From contig DJMI01000166.1 of the NCBI GenBank assembly GCA_002435335.1, positions 1 through 5,538 on the forward strand: a stretch of 5,538 bases of DNA, in the 5' to 3' direction. A program made the translations under genes and the position numbers. Below, piece by piece: positions 4,345-5,538 of the stretch; position 1 is the first letter of the stretch, and every line of letters begins with the position of its first letter. Below the pieces are notes generated by a model. It made no database searches. It worked only from the letters and a program-made list of their open reading frames with translations, and was not told where the DNA came from. This stretch comes from Nitrosomonas sp. UBA6494 (lineage in GTDB: Bacteria > Pseudomonadota > Gammaproteobacteria > Burkholderiales > Nitrosomonadaceae).

Positions 4345-5538
4345 ATGAGCAGGCATGGCTTTTGTTTATGTCTGCTGATTTTTTTGATTGGATTTTTAAG
4401 CCCGGTATGCGCCGCTGAATTACCCGCCGTAGTCAAACCAAAACTCAAACAACACGCCATTGCAGATTCTGCAATCGGCGTATTCGTTCAAGAAATCGGT
4501 GCCGATCGTCCGCTGTTGGCGGTCAATGCCGATGCCGCGCTGAATCCGGCTTCGGTGATGAAATTGTTGACGACTTATGCAGGACTGGAGTTATTGGGGC
4601 CTGCGTATATTTGGCCGACGGTGCTTTACGCGAACGGCGCAATAACGGATGGGGTATTGCACGGCGATTTGGTCATTAAAGGTTACGGTGATCCCAAGTT
4701 GGATTTGGAAAATTTCTGGCTGCTGATCCATCGTTTGCGGCAAACCGGGTTGCATGAAATCAAAGGCAATTTGATTTTGGATAACACCCATTATGCGATT
4801 CCCAGCGATGATCCGGGTGATTTCGACGGACAGCCTTATCGTACGTATAACGTGATTCCGGAAGCGCTACTGGTCAATTACCGGGCATCGACGATGCATT
4901 TCTTTCCGCAACCGGACAGCAATACCGTTCGCGTGGTGATCGATCCGTTACCGGGAGCGATTCAGATACACAATCAATTGAAACTGACGCGCGGTCTATG
5001 TGGGGATTGGCGTAATGCGATGACAATCGACGTGGTTGCCGACCGTGAAGCCAGTCATTTTACCGTGATTCTGAAGGGACATTACTCGGTGCAATGCGGC
5101 AAACAATCGCATATGCTGAGCATGCAAGACAGCGTGAGTTATATTGGTAATTTGTTTAAACACTTATGGACGCAGCAAGGCGGCATATTTCATGGTGATG
5201 CCGTTGCCGGTCAAGCGCCGCAAGGTTTGTCGCCATTGAAAGTTTATCAGTCGCCGCCACTGGCGGAAATCGTGCGTGGCATCAACAAGTTCAGCAACAA
5301 CATCGCCGCACGCCAATTATATTTAGCACTAGGAACGGGACAATCGATGCTAAATAACTCACCGGCGACACTGGCAAAATCGACTGCGGCGCTCAAACAC
5401 TGGCTTGCCACGAAGCAGCTCGATTTTCCGGAGCTGGTGGTGGAAAACGGCTCCGGCTTGTCGCGTAAGGAACGAATCAGCGCACGACATATGGGACAAC
5501 TGCTGCTAGCCGCTTTCGACAGTCCGGTGATGCCGGAA
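4345..5538 (+). CDS. dacB: D-alanyl-D-alanine carboxypeptidase/endopeptidase (PBP4 type), partial
   Basis: The first 398 codons of a peptidase S13 (PBP4/DacB) protein, open to the right edge. These periplasmic enzymes trim or cleave D-Ala-containing peptidoglycan cross-links. A signal peptide (MSRHGFCLCLLIFLIGFLSP, cleavage near VCAA-EL, about residue 24) is followed by the first part of the transpeptidase fold with Ser70-Val-Met-Lys73 (nucleophile box), the large inserted domain typical of PBP4 (about 90-290), Ser317-Asn-Asn319 (second box), and ENGSGLSR (367-374). The third box, Lys-Thr-Gly, should lie roughly 20-40 residues past the edge. Cys219 (GLCGDW) and Cys251 (VQCGKQ) in the insert may form a disulfide. 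The ATG at 4345 is preferred because GAAG (4333-4336) is 8 bases away; an in-frame ATG at 4339 overlapping the lipoprotein stop adds two residues and is possible. Translation is probably coupled to the lipoprotein gene. Family assignment is firm. Confidence 0.93.
   Translation, partial: MSRHGFCLCLLIFLIGFLSPVCAAELPAVVKPKLKQHAIADSAIGVFVQEIGADRPLLAVNADAALNPASVMKLLTTYAGLELLGPAYIWPTVLYANGAITDGVLHGDLVIKGYGDPKLDLENFWLLIHRLRQTGLHEIKGNLILDNTHYAIPSDDPGDFDGQPYRTYNVIPEALLVNYRASTMHFFPQPDSNTVRVVIDPLPGAIQIHNQLKLTRGLCGDWRNAMTIDVVADREASHFTVILKGHYSVQCGKQSHMLSMQDSVSYIGNLFKHLWTQQGGIFHGDAVAGQAPQGLSPLKVYQSPPLAEIVRGINKFSNNIAARQLYLALGTGQSMLNNSPATLAKSTAALKHWLATKQLDFPELVVENGSGLSRKERISARHMGQLLLAAFDSPVMPE

Overview
This looks like a betaproteobacterial chromosome, possibly from the Nitrosomonas/Nitrosomonadaceae group. 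The evidence is the strongly betaproteobacterial wording of the two succinyl-CoA synthetase subunits and the PBP4-type D-Ala-D-Ala carboxypeptidase with an exported lipoprotein. The placement is from remembered family sequence, not a search, and the genus is only a guess.

Layout. (1) Positions 1-127, minus strand: the first 42 codons of an exported protein, probably a TonB-dependent outer-membrane receptor, running off the left edge. (2) Positions 128-1028: about 0.9 kb of AT-rich DNA with no intact gene. Its plus strand holds several protein-like stretches broken by stops and frame changes, so it reads as gene remnants of unknown family. A 13-bp direct repeat (109-121 and 960-972) brackets it. 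(3) Positions 1029-1885, plus: a two-gene MntA/HepT (MNT/HEPN) toxin-antitoxin module. The nucleotidyltransferase antitoxin comes first and overlaps by 4 nt the HEPN RNase toxin, which starts at TTG. (4) Positions 1901-3986, plus: sucC and sucD, the beta and alpha subunits of succinyl-CoA synthetase of the TCA cycle, with all key catalytic residues present. (5) Positions 4013-4342, plus: a small lipoprotein of unknown function. (6) Position 4345 to the right edge, plus: the first 398 codons of a PBP4/DacB-like peptidase, with the Ser-x-x-Lys and Ser-Asn-Asn boxes inside the window and the Lys-Thr-Gly box still to come.

All six plus-strand genes are packed tightly (4-nt overlap, then gaps of 15, 13, 26 and 2 nt) with no visible terminator. 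They could be one transcript: a toxin-antitoxin pair, then a core metabolic enzyme, then two cell-envelope genes. The combination is best explained as a mobile TA module that landed directly in front of sucCD, next to a decayed segment. No known link ties HepT/MntA function to succinyl-CoA synthetase. The points most worth a second look are this TA-sucCD junction, the Cys-Gly-Cys-Gln-Cys tail on SucC, and the origin of the decayed 0.9 kb segment.
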